The notes under the pieces: model-generated
Told to the model about the DNA's origin: nothing
The model's input: the letters and a program-made list of their open reading frames with translations, nothing else
Database searches by the model: none
DNA from: Parerythrobacter_A sp963761775
Lineage (GTDB): Bacteria; Pseudomonadota; Alphaproteobacteria; Sphingomonadales; Sphingomonadaceae
Direction: 5' to 3'
Length of the DNA stretch: 64,000 bases
Assembly: GCA_963761775.1 (NCBI GenBank)
Contig: CAVXIF010000012.1
Span: forward strand, 1 to 64,000
Shown here: positions 26,875-37,202 of the stretch, one piece after another
How positions within the stretch are numbered: position 1 is the stretch's first letter
How the letters are laid out: every line of letters starts with the position of its first letter
Program-made: the position numbers and the translations under genes

Positions 26875-28254
26875 TTAGGCGGCGTTGGCGACCGCGTGCG
26901 CGCTTGCGCTCTCGTCCTTCAGCATTTCGGCCAGCAGGAATGCCAGCTCCAGCGACTGCGCGGCATTGAGGCGCGGGTCGCAATGGGTGTGATAGCGGTC
27001 GCCCAGCGCGGCATCGGTAATCGCTACCGCACCGCCGACGCATTCGGTCACGTCCTGGCCCGTCATCTCCACATGCACGCCGCCCGCATGGGTGCCCTCG
27101 GCCCGATGCACGGCGAAGAAGCCGCGCACTTCGGCCAGGATGCGGTCGAAGGGCCGCGTCTTGTAACCGCTGTCGGATTTCACGACATTGCCGTGCATCG
27201 GATCGCAACTCCACACGACGGCATGGCCTTCGCGTTCCACCGCGCGGACCAGCCGGGGCAGCCCTGCCTCGACCTTGTCGTGCCCGAAGCGGCTGATGAG
27301 CGTGATGCGCCCGGCCTCGCGCGCCGGGTTAAGCGTATCGAGCAGCCGGATCAGGTCGTCCGGCTCCAGCGACGGACCGCATTTCATGCCCAGCGGGTTC
27401 TGGATGCCGCGCGCGAATTCGATATGGGCACTGCCCTCGAAGCGCGTGCGGTCGCCGATCCACACCATATGCGCGCTGGTGTCGTACCAGTTGCCGGTCA
27501 GCGAATCCCGCCGCGTCATCGCCTGTTCGTAAGGCAGCAGCAGTGCCTCGTGGCTGGTGTAGAAGCTGGTGCCCTGCAATTGAGGGATAGTGGCGGGATC
27601 GATGCCGCACGCTTCCATGAAATCCAGCGCTTCGCCGATACGGTCGGCGGTTTTGGCAAAGGTTTCGGCCCACGGGCTGCGGCCCATGAAATCCAGCGTC
27701 CACTGGTGGACCTGCCGCAGATTGGCGTAGCCACCACCGGCAAAGGCACGCAGCAGGTTCAGCGTGGCGGCAGCCTGCGAATAGGCGCGCACCATCCGCT
27801 GCGGATCGTTGCGCCGCTCTTCCGCGTCGAAGGCGATGCCGTTGATATTGTCGCCGAGGTAGCTGGGCAGCGTGACGTCGCCCTGCGTCTCGGTCGGCGA
27901 ACTGCGCGGCTTGGCGAACTGGCCCGCCATGCGGCCCACTTTCACAACCGGCATCTTGCCCGCAAAGGTCAGCACCACCGCCATTTGCAGGATGACGCGA
28001 AAGGTATCGCGGATGTTGTCGGGGTGGAATTCGGCGAAACTTTCCGCACAATCGCCGCCCTGCAACAGAAATGCCTCGCCCGCCGCGACCTGCGCCAGAT
28101 CGGCCTTCAGCGCGCGCGCTTCGCCTGCGAAAACCAGCGGCGGATAGGCCGCCAGCGTCGTCTCCGCCTGCGCCAGCTCCGCCGCGTCCCGATATTCAGG
28201 CAGGTGCTTTGCGGTGTGCTCTTTCCAGCTATCGGGTTGCCATTGTTGCGTCAC
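26875..28254 (-). CDS. Class II 3-deoxy-7-phosphoheptulonate (DAHP) synthase
   Basis: This enzyme condenses phosphoenolpyruvate and erythrose 4-phosphate in the first step of aromatic amino acid synthesis. The 459-residue, intact protein is of the plant-like class II type. It has LLQGGDCAESFAEF, VVKVGRMAGQFAKPRSSPTE, GTSFYTSHEALLLPYEQ, ISRFGHDKVEAGLPRLV and VVWSCDPMHGNVVKS. The start is GTG 28254 (VTQQWQPDSWKEHTAKHL). It stands alone between egtB and the M16 peptidase gene. Confidence 0.93.
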   Translation of the reverse strand: MTQQWQPDSWKEHTAKHLPEYRDAAELAQAETTLAAYPPLVFAGEARALKADLAQVAAGEAFLLQGGDCAESFAEFHPDNIRDTFRVILQMAVVLTFAGKMPVVKVGRMAGQFAKPRSSPTETQGDVTLPSYLGDNINGIAFDAEERRNDPQRMVRAYSQAAATLNLLRAFAGGGYANLRQVHQWTLDFMGRSPWAETFAKTADRIGEALDFMEACGIDPATIPQLQGTSFYTSHEALLLPYEQAMTRRDSLTGNWYDTSAHMVWIGDRTRFEGSAHIEFARGIQNPLGMKCGPSLEPDDLIRLLDTLNPAREAGRITLISRFGHDKVEAGLPRLVRAVEREGHAVVWSCDPMHGNVVKSDSGYKTRPFDRILAEVRGFFAVHRAEGTHAGGVHVEMTGQDVTECVGGAVAITDAALGDRYHTHCDPRLNAAQSLELAFLLAEMLKDESASAHAVANAA

Positions 28255-28339
28255 ATCGCGTCGCCTTGGTACTTTGTTATCGGAATAACCATGCAGTCAT
28301 CCAACAGCATCGGGGTGCAATGCACAACCCGAAACCGCC

Positions 28340-31313
28340 TCAGCGCGATGCGGCGGCGTCCGACCCCTTTTCCGGCACCACCGCGATTTTCAGCACATTG
28401 TCGGTCGCAAGATAGCGCGCGGCCAGTGCCTGCAACTCGTCCGGCGAGATTTGCGTGAAGTCCTGCAGCAGCGTGGTTGCCGCGGCGTAACGGCGCGGAT
28501 CGGTGGTTCCGCCTTCGACCTGGTACAGCCAGAACGTGTTGCCCGTGGATGCCCGCCGGATTGCCTGGTTCAGCGGTTCGATCACGCGGTTCAGTTCTTC
28601 CTGCGATGGCGGTGCAGTGGCCAGATCGCGCGCGATACCCTGCGCCAGCGTGAAGAACACGTCCACGTCCTTTGGCTGCAGCTGCGCGATGGCAGTGATG
28701 GTGCCGCCGCTCTGCATGTTCAGCGGCCAGTTCGCTCCGACTTGCGGGGCGTAGCTGGCACCGGCGCGTTCGCGCAGCGCATCCATCAGCCGGTTGTTGA
28801 ACAGGTCGGTCAGAACCTGCATCTGCCGCGCGGTGCGCACGCCGTCGAAGCCCGCACCGATTTGCCACGCCATCGCCACTGCGGCCTGATCGGCGTCGCC
28901 GCGATGGGTCAGCATGACCGGCGCGCCCGCCTGTTCGGGGAAACGCGGGCTGCGCGCCAGCACATCGGGCGACACTGGCATACGCTCCGGCAAGGCACCG
29001 ATGGTCTTCGCCAACGCAGCGATCGCCGCGTCCTTCTCGAAGTCGCCGAAGACAAGTATTTCCACCTCGCCGGTCGCGAGCAGCGGCTCCCATGCGGCGC
29101 GGAAACCTTCGGGCGTGGCGGCATCGATCATGGCGAGGTCGGGCGCTTTCAACCGCGCATCGCGATCACCCAGCAACCAGTCCAGATCGCGGCCCAGCAC
29201 GCCCGCCGGGGTAGCCTGCTGGCTCTCGAACGTTAGCCGCTGCGATGCCTTGGCGCGCAGCACCGGATTGGCATCCCAGCGCGGCTGCGCCAGCTTGGCG
29301 GCGAACAGATAGAGCTGATCTGCCAGGTCCGCGCCCCTTGTCTGTGCGGTGAAGGAAAACGTGTCTTCCTCGATACCCAGCGTGAAGCCCATCCGCCGTC
29401 CGGTGGTGATCCGGTCGAGCTCTTCCTGTCCCAGTTCGCCAAGGCCGGAGCCGATCAGCGCCTGCGCGCCCAGTCCGGCATAGACAGCACTCGTCCGCGT
29501 CGAACGCGCGCTGTCCCGCGCCGAAGCGCAGTTTCACGACCACGCGGCCCGGTTCGGCATCGGTCTGCCACAACAGGGCACGCGCGCCATTGTCGAAATC
29601 GACCTGCTCCATCTCGTAAAGGCCGACCGTGCCGCGCCGCACGATGGTGCCCGGTTCGCCGATGGGCGGCAGGTCGGCAAAGGATAACGTGCGGTCGGCA
29701 AGCCTTGCACTGTCATCGGCCTCGACCGGCGCGCGCAGGGCGGCCCGCAAGGCGTTCGCATCCGCCTCTCCCACAACGGGCGTTAGATAGGTTCCGCGCA
29801 CCACGTCGCCTGCGAACAACGCTTTGGTCCGCGCCAGTATCGCTGCCGGTGTGCGCTTTTCTGCCATGCCGCGAAACACGTCCAGCACCACTTCGGGCGC
29901 GGCCACCGCCTCGCGGATATCGACCGCTTGCACGATATTGTCGGCAAGGTCGGACCCGACCATCACCCGCCGCTGCTCCACTCCCGCGGCGAACTGCGCG
30001 TCGAACTCTGCCGCCTCGCGGTCGATTTCCGCCTGCGTCGGCGGGTTGGCGAGGGCATCCGCAATGACCCCGCGCACATCGGCCAGCGCGGCGCGCCAGT
30101 CCTTGTCCAGTGGCGCGAAGGATACGAACGTTGCATCGGTGGAACGGCTGACATCGTCCTGTTGCACCGTGGCATACAGGAACGATCCGCCCGCCCGCGC
30201 GCGCGATTCCAGCCGCCGGTTGATGATCGCCTGCGACAGCGAATCCAGCAACAGCCCTTCATTGTAGACGATGGTGTCGTTCACCTGTCTCCACGGGCGC
30301 ATGACCGCATAGGTCAGCGTGCGCGGCAGGTCGGGTTCGACCAGAACGGCAACCTCGCCCACCGGCGGCGCACCGGCAGTGTCGACAACCGCATCCGCAG
30401 GCGCAACGGGATCGCCGAAATCGGGCGCGGGGGTGCGCGGCCCCTGCCCCTGCCAATTGCCGAAATACTTCTCGATCAGCGAGGCGAATATCTGCGGCGG
30501 CGCATCGCCTGCGACGACGATCACCGTGTTGTCGGGCCGATACCAGCGGCTGTGGAATGCCTGCATCGCCTCTGCCGTCGCGCCGCGCAGTGTGGCTTCG
30601 GTGCCGATGGGCATACGTTCGGCCAGGCGTTGCCCCGCGAACAGCGTTTCGCGCGTCCGGTCGCCGACCCGCGCCTGCACCCCGCCGCGCTCGCGCTTTT
30701 CCGCCAGTACGATGGGCACTTCGGCTGCAAGATTGGCCTCGTTCAGCACGGGGCTGCGCATCATGCCCGACAGCAGGCGGAAACTGGTTTCCAGCGAAGC
30801 GGGCGTCGCACCTGGCAGGTCGAGCTGGTACACCGTTTGCGTCGGGCTGGTGGTGGCGTTGGTGTCGCTGCCGAAGGTTGCGCCCAGTTCCTGCCACCGG
30901 GTGATCGCCTCGCCCGGCCCGAGATAGGCGCTCTCACGGAAAGCGAGATGCTCCATGAGATGCGCAAAGCCCTGCTCGCCCTCGCGCTCGTGCAGGGAGC
31001 CGACATCGACCAGCACGCGGATGGCGACTTGCCCCGGCGGCACGCCATTGTCGCGCACGGCATAACGCAGGCCATTGTCCATCTTGCCCCACAACCATTC
31101 GGGGTCGCGCGGCACATCGCTGCCTTTGTAGATCCACGGGGTTTCGTCGCCGGTTTGCAACGCGGTCGGCAGCGGCAGGGGTTCCGGCAGCGGAGCAGGT
31201 ATCGGCCCTGTCAGGCTGTCTGCGAATGTTTGCTGCGCGGTCGCGGGCACGGCGAGCAATGGCAGGGGCAGGCCAAGGGCAATCAGGCGCAACGCGCGCA
31301 GAAGAAATGTCAT
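28340..31313 (-). pseudogene. Exported two-domain M16 (insulinase/pitrilysin) metallopeptidase, one frameshift
   Basis: The rebuilt protein has about 990 residues. ATG 31313 begins a signal peptide (LRALRLIALGLPLPLLAVPA...TAQQ). The first M16 unit has the inverted zinc motif HLMEHLAF with the third ligand in EVPIVLAEKRE. The second unit, in the other frame (28340 to about 29490), is the inactive partner with GRRMGFTLGIEED and AGASYAPQVGANWP. The frame breaks near 29490, after VVKLRFGAGQRAFDADE. Such enzymes degrade peptides in the periplasm of proteobacteria. It is divergent from nfu across a promoter region that carries a 15-bp tandem repeat. Confidence 0.85.
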
Positions 31314-31365
31314 GACGGCGGATATAGGTGCGCGCCCGGTGAAGGAGTAGTGAATGGTTTTGGCA

Positions 31366-31409
31366 TTACGCACGGGGCCCTTACGCACGGGGCCATTACG
31401 CACGGGCGG
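31366..31409. repeat. Three tandem copies of a 15-bp repeat (unit TTACGCACGGGGCCN)
   Basis: The copies are 31366-31380, 31381-31395 and 31396-31409, the first two identical but for the last base. They lie between the M16 gene and nfu. A related 3 x 15-bp array occurs at 47256-47300; on the minus strand both share GGCC-N4-GCGTA-N-G. Confidence 0.8.
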
Positions 31410-31445
31410 TTGCCGCAGTGCGGCGGGCCGCCTACATAGAAAGGC

Positions 31446-32024
31446 ATGTTCATAGAAACCGAAACCACGCCCAATCCCGCCGCGCTGAAATTCCTGCCGG
31501 GACAGCAGGTCATGCCGTCCGGCACGCGCGAATTCGCCAATCCCGAAGATGCCGAGGCCAGCCCGCTGGCCAATGCGCTGTTCGACCTGGGCGAAGTGGT
31601 GAATGTCTTTTTCGGCGGCGACTTCGTGTCCGTCACCGCCGCGCCCGGCGTCAGCTGGACCGATCTGAAGCCGCAGGTCGTCGCCATTCTGCTCGATCAT
31701 TTCGTCAGCCAGGCTCCGCTGTTCATCGGTGGCACGGCAGCGGGCATCAGCGTCCCGGCCGAGGCCGAGATGGTGGTCGACGAGAATGCGGACGATGCCG
31801 ACATCGTCGCACAGATCACCGAGCTGCTGGAAACGCGCGTGCGCCCCGCCGTGGCGGGCGATGGCGGCGACATCGCCTATCGCGGGTTCAAGGACGGGGT
31901 GGTCTATCTGACCATGCAGGGTGCCTGTTCCGGCTGCCCCTCGTCCTCCGCCACGCTCAAGCACGGCATCGAAGGCCTGCTGAAACACTATGTTCCCGAA
32001 GTGCAGGAGGTACGTGCAGCATGA
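31446..32024 (+). CDS. NifU/Nfu-type iron-sulfur cluster carrier
   Basis: 192 residues with an N-terminal Nfu_N domain (MFIETETTPNPAALKFLPGQ) and a C-terminal NifU-like domain. Its GACSGCPSS motif (C161, C164) holds a 4Fe-4S cluster between two subunits for delivery to target enzymes. Length and layout match alphaproteobacterial Nfu. Its stop overlaps the next start (ATGA), so it is the first gene of an nfu-nitroreductase-tsaB-rimI transcript. Confidence 0.92.
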   Translation: MFIETETTPNPAALKFLPGQQVMPSGTREFANPEDAEASPLANALFDLGEVVNVFFGGDFVSVTAAPGVSWTDLKPQVVAILLDHFVSQAPLFIGGTAAGISVPAEAEMVVDENADDADIVAQITELLETRVRPAVAGDGGDIAYRGFKDGVVYLTMQGACSGCPSSSATLKHGIEGLLKHYVPEVQEVRAA

Positions 32025-32629
32025 CAACCCAATTCCACGACAACACGCTGTCCAGTGCCGCACTCGACCAGATTTTCCGCGAGGCGCGCAGCTACAATGG
32101 CTGGCTCGACAAACCGGTGAGCGAGGAACAGATCCACGCGATCTACGAGCTGGCCAAGATGGGCGCAACGTCGGCAAATATGCAGCCCGGGCGATTCGTG
32201 TGGGTGCGCTCCGATGAAGCGAAAGCAAAGCTGGCGGATCTTGCATCCGACGGCAACAAGGACAAGATCAAGGCCGCGCCGGTCACGGTCATCATCGGTT
32301 ACGATATCGACTTTCACGAAGAATTGCCGTGGCTGTTCCCCCACACCGATGCGAAGAGCTGGTTCGAGGGCGACGAGGACGGGCGCATCGAAGGGGCCAA
32401 GCGCAATTCCGCCTTGCAGGGTGCCTACCTGATGCTGGCCGCACGCGCGGTCGGGCTGGATTGCGGGCCGATGTCAGGCGTCGATCTGGATGGTGTGACC
32501 AAAGAGTTTTTCGCCGATGCACCGCGCCACAAGGCGGACTGGGTCTGCTCCATCGGCTATGGCGATCCGGACAGCATATTCGACCGCAGCCCGCGCCCCG
32601 AATTCGCCAAGTTCAACCGCTTCGCCTGA
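32021..32629 (+). CDS. Nitroreductase-fold malonic semialdehyde reductase (RutE-like)
   Basis: 202 residues. It starts MTTQFHDNTLSSAALDQIFR and carries SYNGWLDKPVSEEQIHAIYE, MGATSANMQPGRFVWV and GLDCGPMSGVD, the pattern of the RutE/HadB-like subgroup of FMN-dependent nitroreductases. RutE reduces malonic semialdehyde in uracil breakdown, but no other rut gene is present, so the substrate here may differ. The ATG overlaps the nfu stop codon. Confidence 0.8.
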   Translation: MTTQFHDNTLSSAALDQIFREARSYNGWLDKPVSEEQIHAIYELAKMGATSANMQPGRFVWVRSDEAKAKLADLASDGNKDKIKAAPVTVIIGYDIDFHEELPWLFPHTDAKSWFEGDEDGRIEGAKRNSALQGAYLMLAARAVGLDCGPMSGVDLDGVTKEFFADAPRHKADWVCSIGYGDPDSIFDRSPRPEFAKFNRFA

Positions 32630-32644
32630 CGGACAGGGCTGCGC

Positions 32645-33283
32645 GTGCGCACGCTGGCGATAGACTGCGCAACGCCCGCCTGCTCCATCGCGCTGTTCGA
32701 TGATGGCGCGCTGGTCGCGCATGACCATCGCGTGCTGGGTCGTGGCCATGCCGAGCGGCTTGTTCCGATGATCGCCGCCCTTCCCGCCCGCGGGCGGGCC
32801 GATCGCATTCTCGTGTCGCGCGGACCGGGCAGCTTTACCGGCGTGCGCATCGGCATCGCGACCGCCCGCGCGCTGGCCTATGCCTGGGGTGCGGAACTGC
32901 GCGGCTATCCCACACTGGCGCTGGTGGCGGCGATGGGACGCGAACGTGCGGGGGCCATGGCGTTGACGGTGTGCATGACCGGCGGGCACGGCGAGTGGTT
33001 CGTGCAAGGCTTCGATGCAGACGGCGTGGCGACTGGCGAGCACGCGTCGCTCAGTCCCGCTGATGCCGTTGCACGATATACGGGCGGACCGGTGGTAGGC
33101 GACCAGGCGAACGCCTTTGCCCACGCTGCCGGACCGGACAACATTGCGAATACAATCGATCTGCTCCCCGACGCTGCCGAAACGCTACATCTTCCGCCGC
33201 ACGACCTGACCCGCGATGTCGGCGCGCTCTATGGCCGACCGCCAGACGCGCGCCCTGTCGCCATCGCCACGCCACCAAAATGA
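32645..33283 (+). CDS. tsaB: tRNA threonylcarbamoyladenosine biosynthesis protein TsaB
   Basis: 212 residues starting at GTG 32645 with RTLAIDCATPACSIALF and the conserved ILVSRGPGSFTGVRIGIATA segment. TsaB partners TsaD and TsaE to place threonylcarbamoyl on A37 of ANN-decoding tRNAs. It lacks the metal site of TsaD, as expected. The stop overlaps the start of rimI (ATGA), a common gene pair. Confidence 0.92.
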   Translation: MRTLAIDCATPACSIALFDDGALVAHDHRVLGRGHAERLVPMIAALPARGRADRILVSRGPGSFTGVRIGIATARALAYAWGAELRGYPTLALVAAMGRERAGAMALTVCMTGGHGEWFVQGFDADGVATGEHASLSPADAVARYTGGPVVGDQANAFAHAAGPDNIANTIDLLPDAAETLHLPPHDLTRDVGALYGRPPDARPVAIATPPK

Positions 33284-33720
33284 TTTCCGAGGGCGAGATA
33301 GACGCGATCATGGCCGTGATGGCGGACGCTTTCGATCCGCATTGGCGAGAGGCATGGACGCGGCGGCAAGTTGCCGCTTCGCTCGCCACACCCAACACCT
33401 ATCACGGCCTTGCCATGCGCGACGGCGCGCCCGCCGGTTTCACGCTCGTGCGCGCCGCACCGGGGGAAGAAGAACTGCTGTTGATCGGCGTGCGGCCCGC
33501 CATGCGCCGCACTGGCGTGGGCCGCGAACTGGTGCTGGACGCCATCGAGCAGGCGCGCGCACGCGGCGCCGATCGCCTGTTCCTCGAAATGCGCGAGAAC
33601 AATCCGGCGGCACAACTTTATCATGCGATGGACTTCAAGACGATCGGTCGCAGGGCGCGTTATTATACGCTGGCAAACGGCGAACGATTGGACGCCATCA
33701 CCTATGCCCGCGAATTATAA
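33280..33720 (+). CDS. rimI: Ribosomal protein S18 alanine N-acetyltransferase (GNAT)
   Basis: 146-residue GNAT protein with the acetyl-CoA loop RPAMRRTGVGRELVLDAIEQ and EMRENNPAAQLYHAMDFKTI. It sits directly behind tsaB with a 4-base overlap, which is the usual place of rimI. RimI acetylates the N-terminal alanine of ribosomal protein S18. Assignment rests on fold plus neighbour. Confidence 0.85.
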   Translation: MISEGEIDAIMAVMADAFDPHWREAWTRRQVAASLATPNTYHGLAMRDGAPAGFTLVRAAPGEEELLLIGVRPAMRRTGVGRELVLDAIEQARARGADRLFLEMRENNPAAQLYHAMDFKTIGRRARYYTLANGERLDAITYAREL

Positions 33721-33856
33721 CATCGCTAACTGTTAATCCGACAGCAATATAATACAGTACCGGAACGCTAGACTTGAGCCATTACGTCTGTTGTGTATAA
33801 TATCAAATCAAGCAGCCAATAACATAGCACGGGTTGCGAGATGAGGAAAAAGAACA

Positions 33857-34297
33857 ATGAACGAACTTGAAATGGATATGTCCGAAACGCTTATTACACT
33901 GACATCGGATATCGTTGCGGCGCATGTCAGCAATAATGATGTTGCGGTGGGCGATGTGCCGGCACTGATTACGAACGTGTATGGCGCGCTGGCCGAGCTG
34001 GGTGGCGACGTCGAGGAAGAAGAAGTTCGCCCCGATCCAGCCGTTTCGGTTCGCGCTTCGGTAAAGCCCGATTATCTGGTGTGTCTGGAAGACGGCAAGA
34101 AGCTGAAAATGCTCAAGCGGTATCTGCGCACCAATTACGACATGACACCGGAAGAGTATCGCGCGCGCTGGAACCTGCCCGCCGATTATCCGATGGTCGC
34201 CCCCAATTACGCCGAAAAGCGCCGCGAACTGGCCAAGAAGATCGGTCTGGGCCGCAAGCCCGGCGAAGGTCGCGGACCTCGCAAGAAAAAGGCGTAA
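33857..34297 (+). CDS. MucR/Ros-family transcriptional regulator with altered zinc-finger histidines
   Basis: 146 residues. The family signature is clear: residues 71-105 (PDYLVCLEDGKKLKMLKRYL and MTPEEYRARWNLPADYPMVA). Canonical MucR has a Cys followed by KRH-L-x-x-H. Here C76 remains, but the two histidine positions read Tyr89 and Asn93, each explicable by one base change. The C-terminus is strongly basic (RKPGEGRGPRKKKA). MucR proteins are nucleoid-like repressors of surface polysaccharide, motility and symbiosis or virulence genes. It is a single gene with its own terminator. A second Met at residue 7 could also be the start. Confidence 0.85.
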   Translation: MNELEMDMSETLITLTSDIVAAHVSNNDVAVGDVPALITNVYGALAELGGDVEEEEVRPDPAVSVRASVKPDYLVCLEDGKKLKMLKRYLRTNYDMTPEEYRARWNLPADYPMVAPNYAEKRRELAKKIGLGRKPGEGRGPRKKKA

Positions 34298-34350
34298 GCC
34301 GCAGGCGGTCTCCAGTCCGCCGGAGTGAGAACCCGATTCTCTTGAGAAGA

Positions 34351-34388
34351 ACGCCCCGCGCCTCTAAGGCTGCGGGGCGTTTTCTTTT
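34351..34388 (+). terminator. Rho-independent terminator after the MucR gene
   Basis: ACGCCCCGC (34351-34359) and GCGGGGCGT (34372-34380) form nine perfect pairs followed by TTTCTTTT. It ends the MucR transcript 50 bases past the stop and precedes the fur-plsC-miaB block. Confidence 0.9.
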
Positions 34389-34417
34389 ACGGCATGCCAG
34401 CGTGGGGACTTTGACGG

Positions 34418-34861
34418 TTGGAACAGCGGATCGATCTGGAACAGCTTTGCGCGGAGCGCGGCCTGCGCATCACCGAACAGCGGCGCATCATCGCGCGGGT
34501 GCTGTCCGAAAGCGACGACCATCCCGACGTGGAAAAGCTGCATGAACGCGCCAGTGCGGTCGATCCCAAGATTTCCATCGCCACCGTCTATCGCACGGTC
34601 CGCCTGTTCGAAGAGGCCGGCATTCTGGACCGGCACGATTTCGGCGATGGCCGCGCCCGGTACGAAGCCGCACCCGAGGCGCATCACGACCACCTGATCG
34701 ATGTCGAAAGCGGCGACGTGGTCGAATTCGTCGACCCCGAACTGGAAGCCTTGCAGAAAGTGATCGCGGAAAAGCTGGGCTATCGCCTCGTCGATCACCG
34801 CATGGAACTGTACGGCGTGAAGCTGGACCGGCCCGACCGGACGGAGCCTGCCACCCCGTGA
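34418..34861 (+). CDS. Fur-family transcriptional regulator
   Basis: 147 residues starting at a TTG (MEQRIDLEQLCAERGLRITE). The winged-helix part has TEQRRIIARVL and ISIATVYRTVRLFEEAGILD, followed by the metal-site EAHHDHLID (H89, H90, H92). The C-terminal Cys pairs of enterobacterial Fur are absent, as usual in alphaproteobacteria. It is probably the ferric uptake regulator, or its manganese-sensing relative Mur. It overlaps plsC by four bases (GTGA). Confidence 0.85.
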   Translation: MEQRIDLEQLCAERGLRITEQRRIIARVLSESDDHPDVEKLHERASAVDPKISIATVYRTVRLFEEAGILDRHDFGDGRARYEAAPEAHHDHLIDVESGDVVEFVDPELEALQKVIAEKLGYRLVDHRMELYGVKLDRPDRTEPATP

Positions 34862-35713
34862 CGGCGGACCTGCGCGCCGCCGCCGAACGGGGCGAGAGCA
34901 CTCCGATATCGCTGGCGGGGTGGCTGCGTTTCATTGTCCGTTTGATCGCGCTGCTGGTGCTGCTGCTGGTGTTCGTGCCGCTGCACTATGTCTGGCGCGC
35001 TTTCGCCTACGGCTCGCCCTTCCCGATGCTGTTCCTGCGCTACGCCGCATGGATGGCCGGCGCGCGGGTCGAGACGATCGGCACGCCGCTGCGCCGCGAC
35101 GTCTTCTTCGTCTCCAACCATGTCAGCTGGATCGACATCCTCGCCAGCGCAGGCGCGAGCGGCACCGCCTTCGTCGCCAAAGACGAACTGAGCCAGGTGC
35201 CGGTTATCAGCTGGCTGTGCCGGCTGAACCGGACTGTCTTCGTGAAACGCGAGAACCGGCTGGGCGTAGCCGAACAGATCGAGGCGCTGCGGGAGGCGCT
35301 GACGGACAACTGGTCGGTCACCGTTTTTCCCGAAGGCACCACGACCGACGGGCAATCGCTGCTGCCGTTCAAGACCAGCATGCTCAGCGTACTGGAACCG
35401 CCGCCCCCCGGCGTGATGGTGCAACCGGTGCTGGTGGATTACGGCGTCGCGGTTGGGGAGGAGATTGGCTGGATCGGGAACGAGAGCGGCGTTAACAACG
35501 CCAAGCGCGTGCTGTCGCGCCAGGGCAGCTTTCCGTTGAAACTGCATTTTCTCGAACCGTTCAGCCCCGAAGAATTTCGCGGCCGCAAGGCGATTGGCGC
35601 CCGCGCCCGCGCCGCCATCGAGGCCGCCTTGCTGACCTGCGAGGCCAGCCGCTGCGCCGTTCAAGCACGATGTCGTGCCCGTCCGTTACGCCGCCCCGCG
35701 CGACGGTGATTGA
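34858..35713 (+). pseudogene. plsC: 1-acyl-sn-glycerol-3-phosphate acyltransferase, late frameshift
   Basis: The enzyme makes phosphatidic acid from lysophosphatidic acid at the inner membrane. One N-terminal membrane segment (RFIVRLIALLVLLLVFVPL) is followed by NHVSWID (catalytic H88 and D93), FVKRENR and FPEGTTTDG. The given frame runs to 35709 with an arginine-rich nonsense tail. A one-base shift near 35650 instead gives AAPFKHDVVPVRYAAPRDGD and a stop at 35713, a natural family C-terminus. It lies between fur and miaB. Confidence 0.85.
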
Positions 35714-35747
35714 TAGCGCGTCCGCCCGCGCCTATTGACGGCGGCGC

Positions 35748-37087
35748 ATGCCCACCAAGACTGCCCCTCCCAAAACCTACCGTGTCAAGTCGTTCGGCTG
35801 CCAGATGAACGTCTATGATGGCGAGCGGATGGCGCGAATTGCTGGCGGAGAAAGGCATCGCGCCCGCCGCCGAGGGCGAAGATGGCGGACCTGGTGGTGC
35901 TGAACACCTGCCATATCCGCGAGAAGGCGGCCGAGAAGGTCTATTCGGATATCGGCCGGCTGACCAAGGCAGGCGCGAAAGAGGGCAAGACGCCGATGAT
36001 TGCGGTGGCAGGCTGCGTCGCGCAGGCGGAGGGCGAGGAGATCATGGCGCGCGCCCCGGCGGTCGGCATGGTGGTCGGCCCGCAGGCCTATCACCGCCTG
36101 CCCGACCTGATCGACCGCGCCGTGGCGGGCGAACGCGCGACCGACACCGACATGCCGCCCATCGCCAAGTTCGCGGCCCTTCCCGCGCGGCGCACCACGC
36201 CCCCGGCAGCGTTCCTGACCATTGCAGGAAGGGTGCGACAAGTTCTGCACCTATTGCGTGGTGCCTTATACGCGCGGCGCGGAAATATCGCGCCCGTTCA
36301 ACGACATCGTGGCAGAAGCGCAACAGCTGGTCGAAGCCGGCGCGCGCGAGATCACGCTGCTGGGCCAGAATGTCAGCGCCTGGTCGGGCGAGGACGAAGC
36401 GGGCCACACGGTCGGGCTGGCGGGCCTCGTCCGCGCGCTGGCGAAGGTCGATGGGCTTGCCCGCATCCGCTACACCACCAGCCACCCCGCCGACATGGAC
36501 GACGCGCTGATCGCCGCGCATGGCGAGGTGAAGGAGCTGATGCCCTATCTGCATCTGCCGGTACAGAGCGGCAGCGACCGCGTGCTGAAGGCGATGAACC
36601 GCAGCCACACCGCCGACAGCTATCTGCAAACTGCTCGAACGTTTCCGCGCCGCCCGGCCCGACCTGGCGCTGTCGCGGTGATTTCATCGTCGGCTTTCCC
36701 GGCGAGACCGATGCCGAGTTCGAGGAGACGCTGGCGCTGGTCGATACGGTCGGCTATGCGCAGGCCTACAGCTTCAAATACTCGCCCCGCCCCGGCACCC
36801 CCGCCGCCACGATGGACGGGCAGGTGCCGCGCGAGGTAATGGACGAACGGCTGCAACGCCTGCAAGCGCGCTCAACCGCGACCAGCTCGCCTTCAACCGC
36901 GCCAGCGTGGGCAAGACCTGCGAGGTGCTGGTGGAACGCAAGGGCAAGCTGGACGGGCAATGGCTGGGCAAATCGCCGTGGCTGCAATCGGTCTGCTTCG
37001 CAGGCGACTGCGCCATCGGCGATCTGGTGCAGGCGGAACTGGTCGAAGGCGGGCCGCAATTCGCTGGAGGGTCGGCTGGTTACCTAA
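35748..37087 (+). pseudogene. miaB: tRNA-2-methylthio-N6-isopentenyladenosine synthase MiaB, about seven frameshifts
   Basis: MiaB is a radical-SAM enzyme that adds a methylthio group to i6A37 of tRNA. All the family landmarks are present but spread over three frames: SFGCQMNVYDGERM, ELLAEKGIAPAA, LVVLNTCHIREKAAEKVYSD, AVAGCVAQAEGEEIM, CDKFCTYCVVPYTRGAE (SAM cluster), RYTTSHPADM, LPVQSGSDRVLKAMNR, FIVGFPGETDAEFEET and NSLEGRLVT at the end. Frame changes fall near 35832, 35880, 36225, 36632, 36676, 36870 and 37060. Every piece is perfectly family-like, so the indels look like errors of the assembly rather than decay. Confidence 0.9.
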
Positions 37088-37202
37088 CGCATCGTGCTCG
37101 CGCGTGACAACTATGTTGACTTTCCCGCCCGTCGCCGCCGCGCCATGCTTGCCTGTCGCATGCGCTGCGTTTACATTGCAGCGCACAAACGAAAGGAACT
37201 GC

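Noticed and set aside
26203..28458. 751-residue plus-strand open frame
   Set aside because: Antisense to egtB and the DAHP synthase, both certain genes.
31314..32246. In-frame N-terminal extension of the M16 peptidase (about 310 residues)
   Set aside because: It is antisense to nfu and the nitroreductase, and a clear signal peptide marks the true start at 31313.
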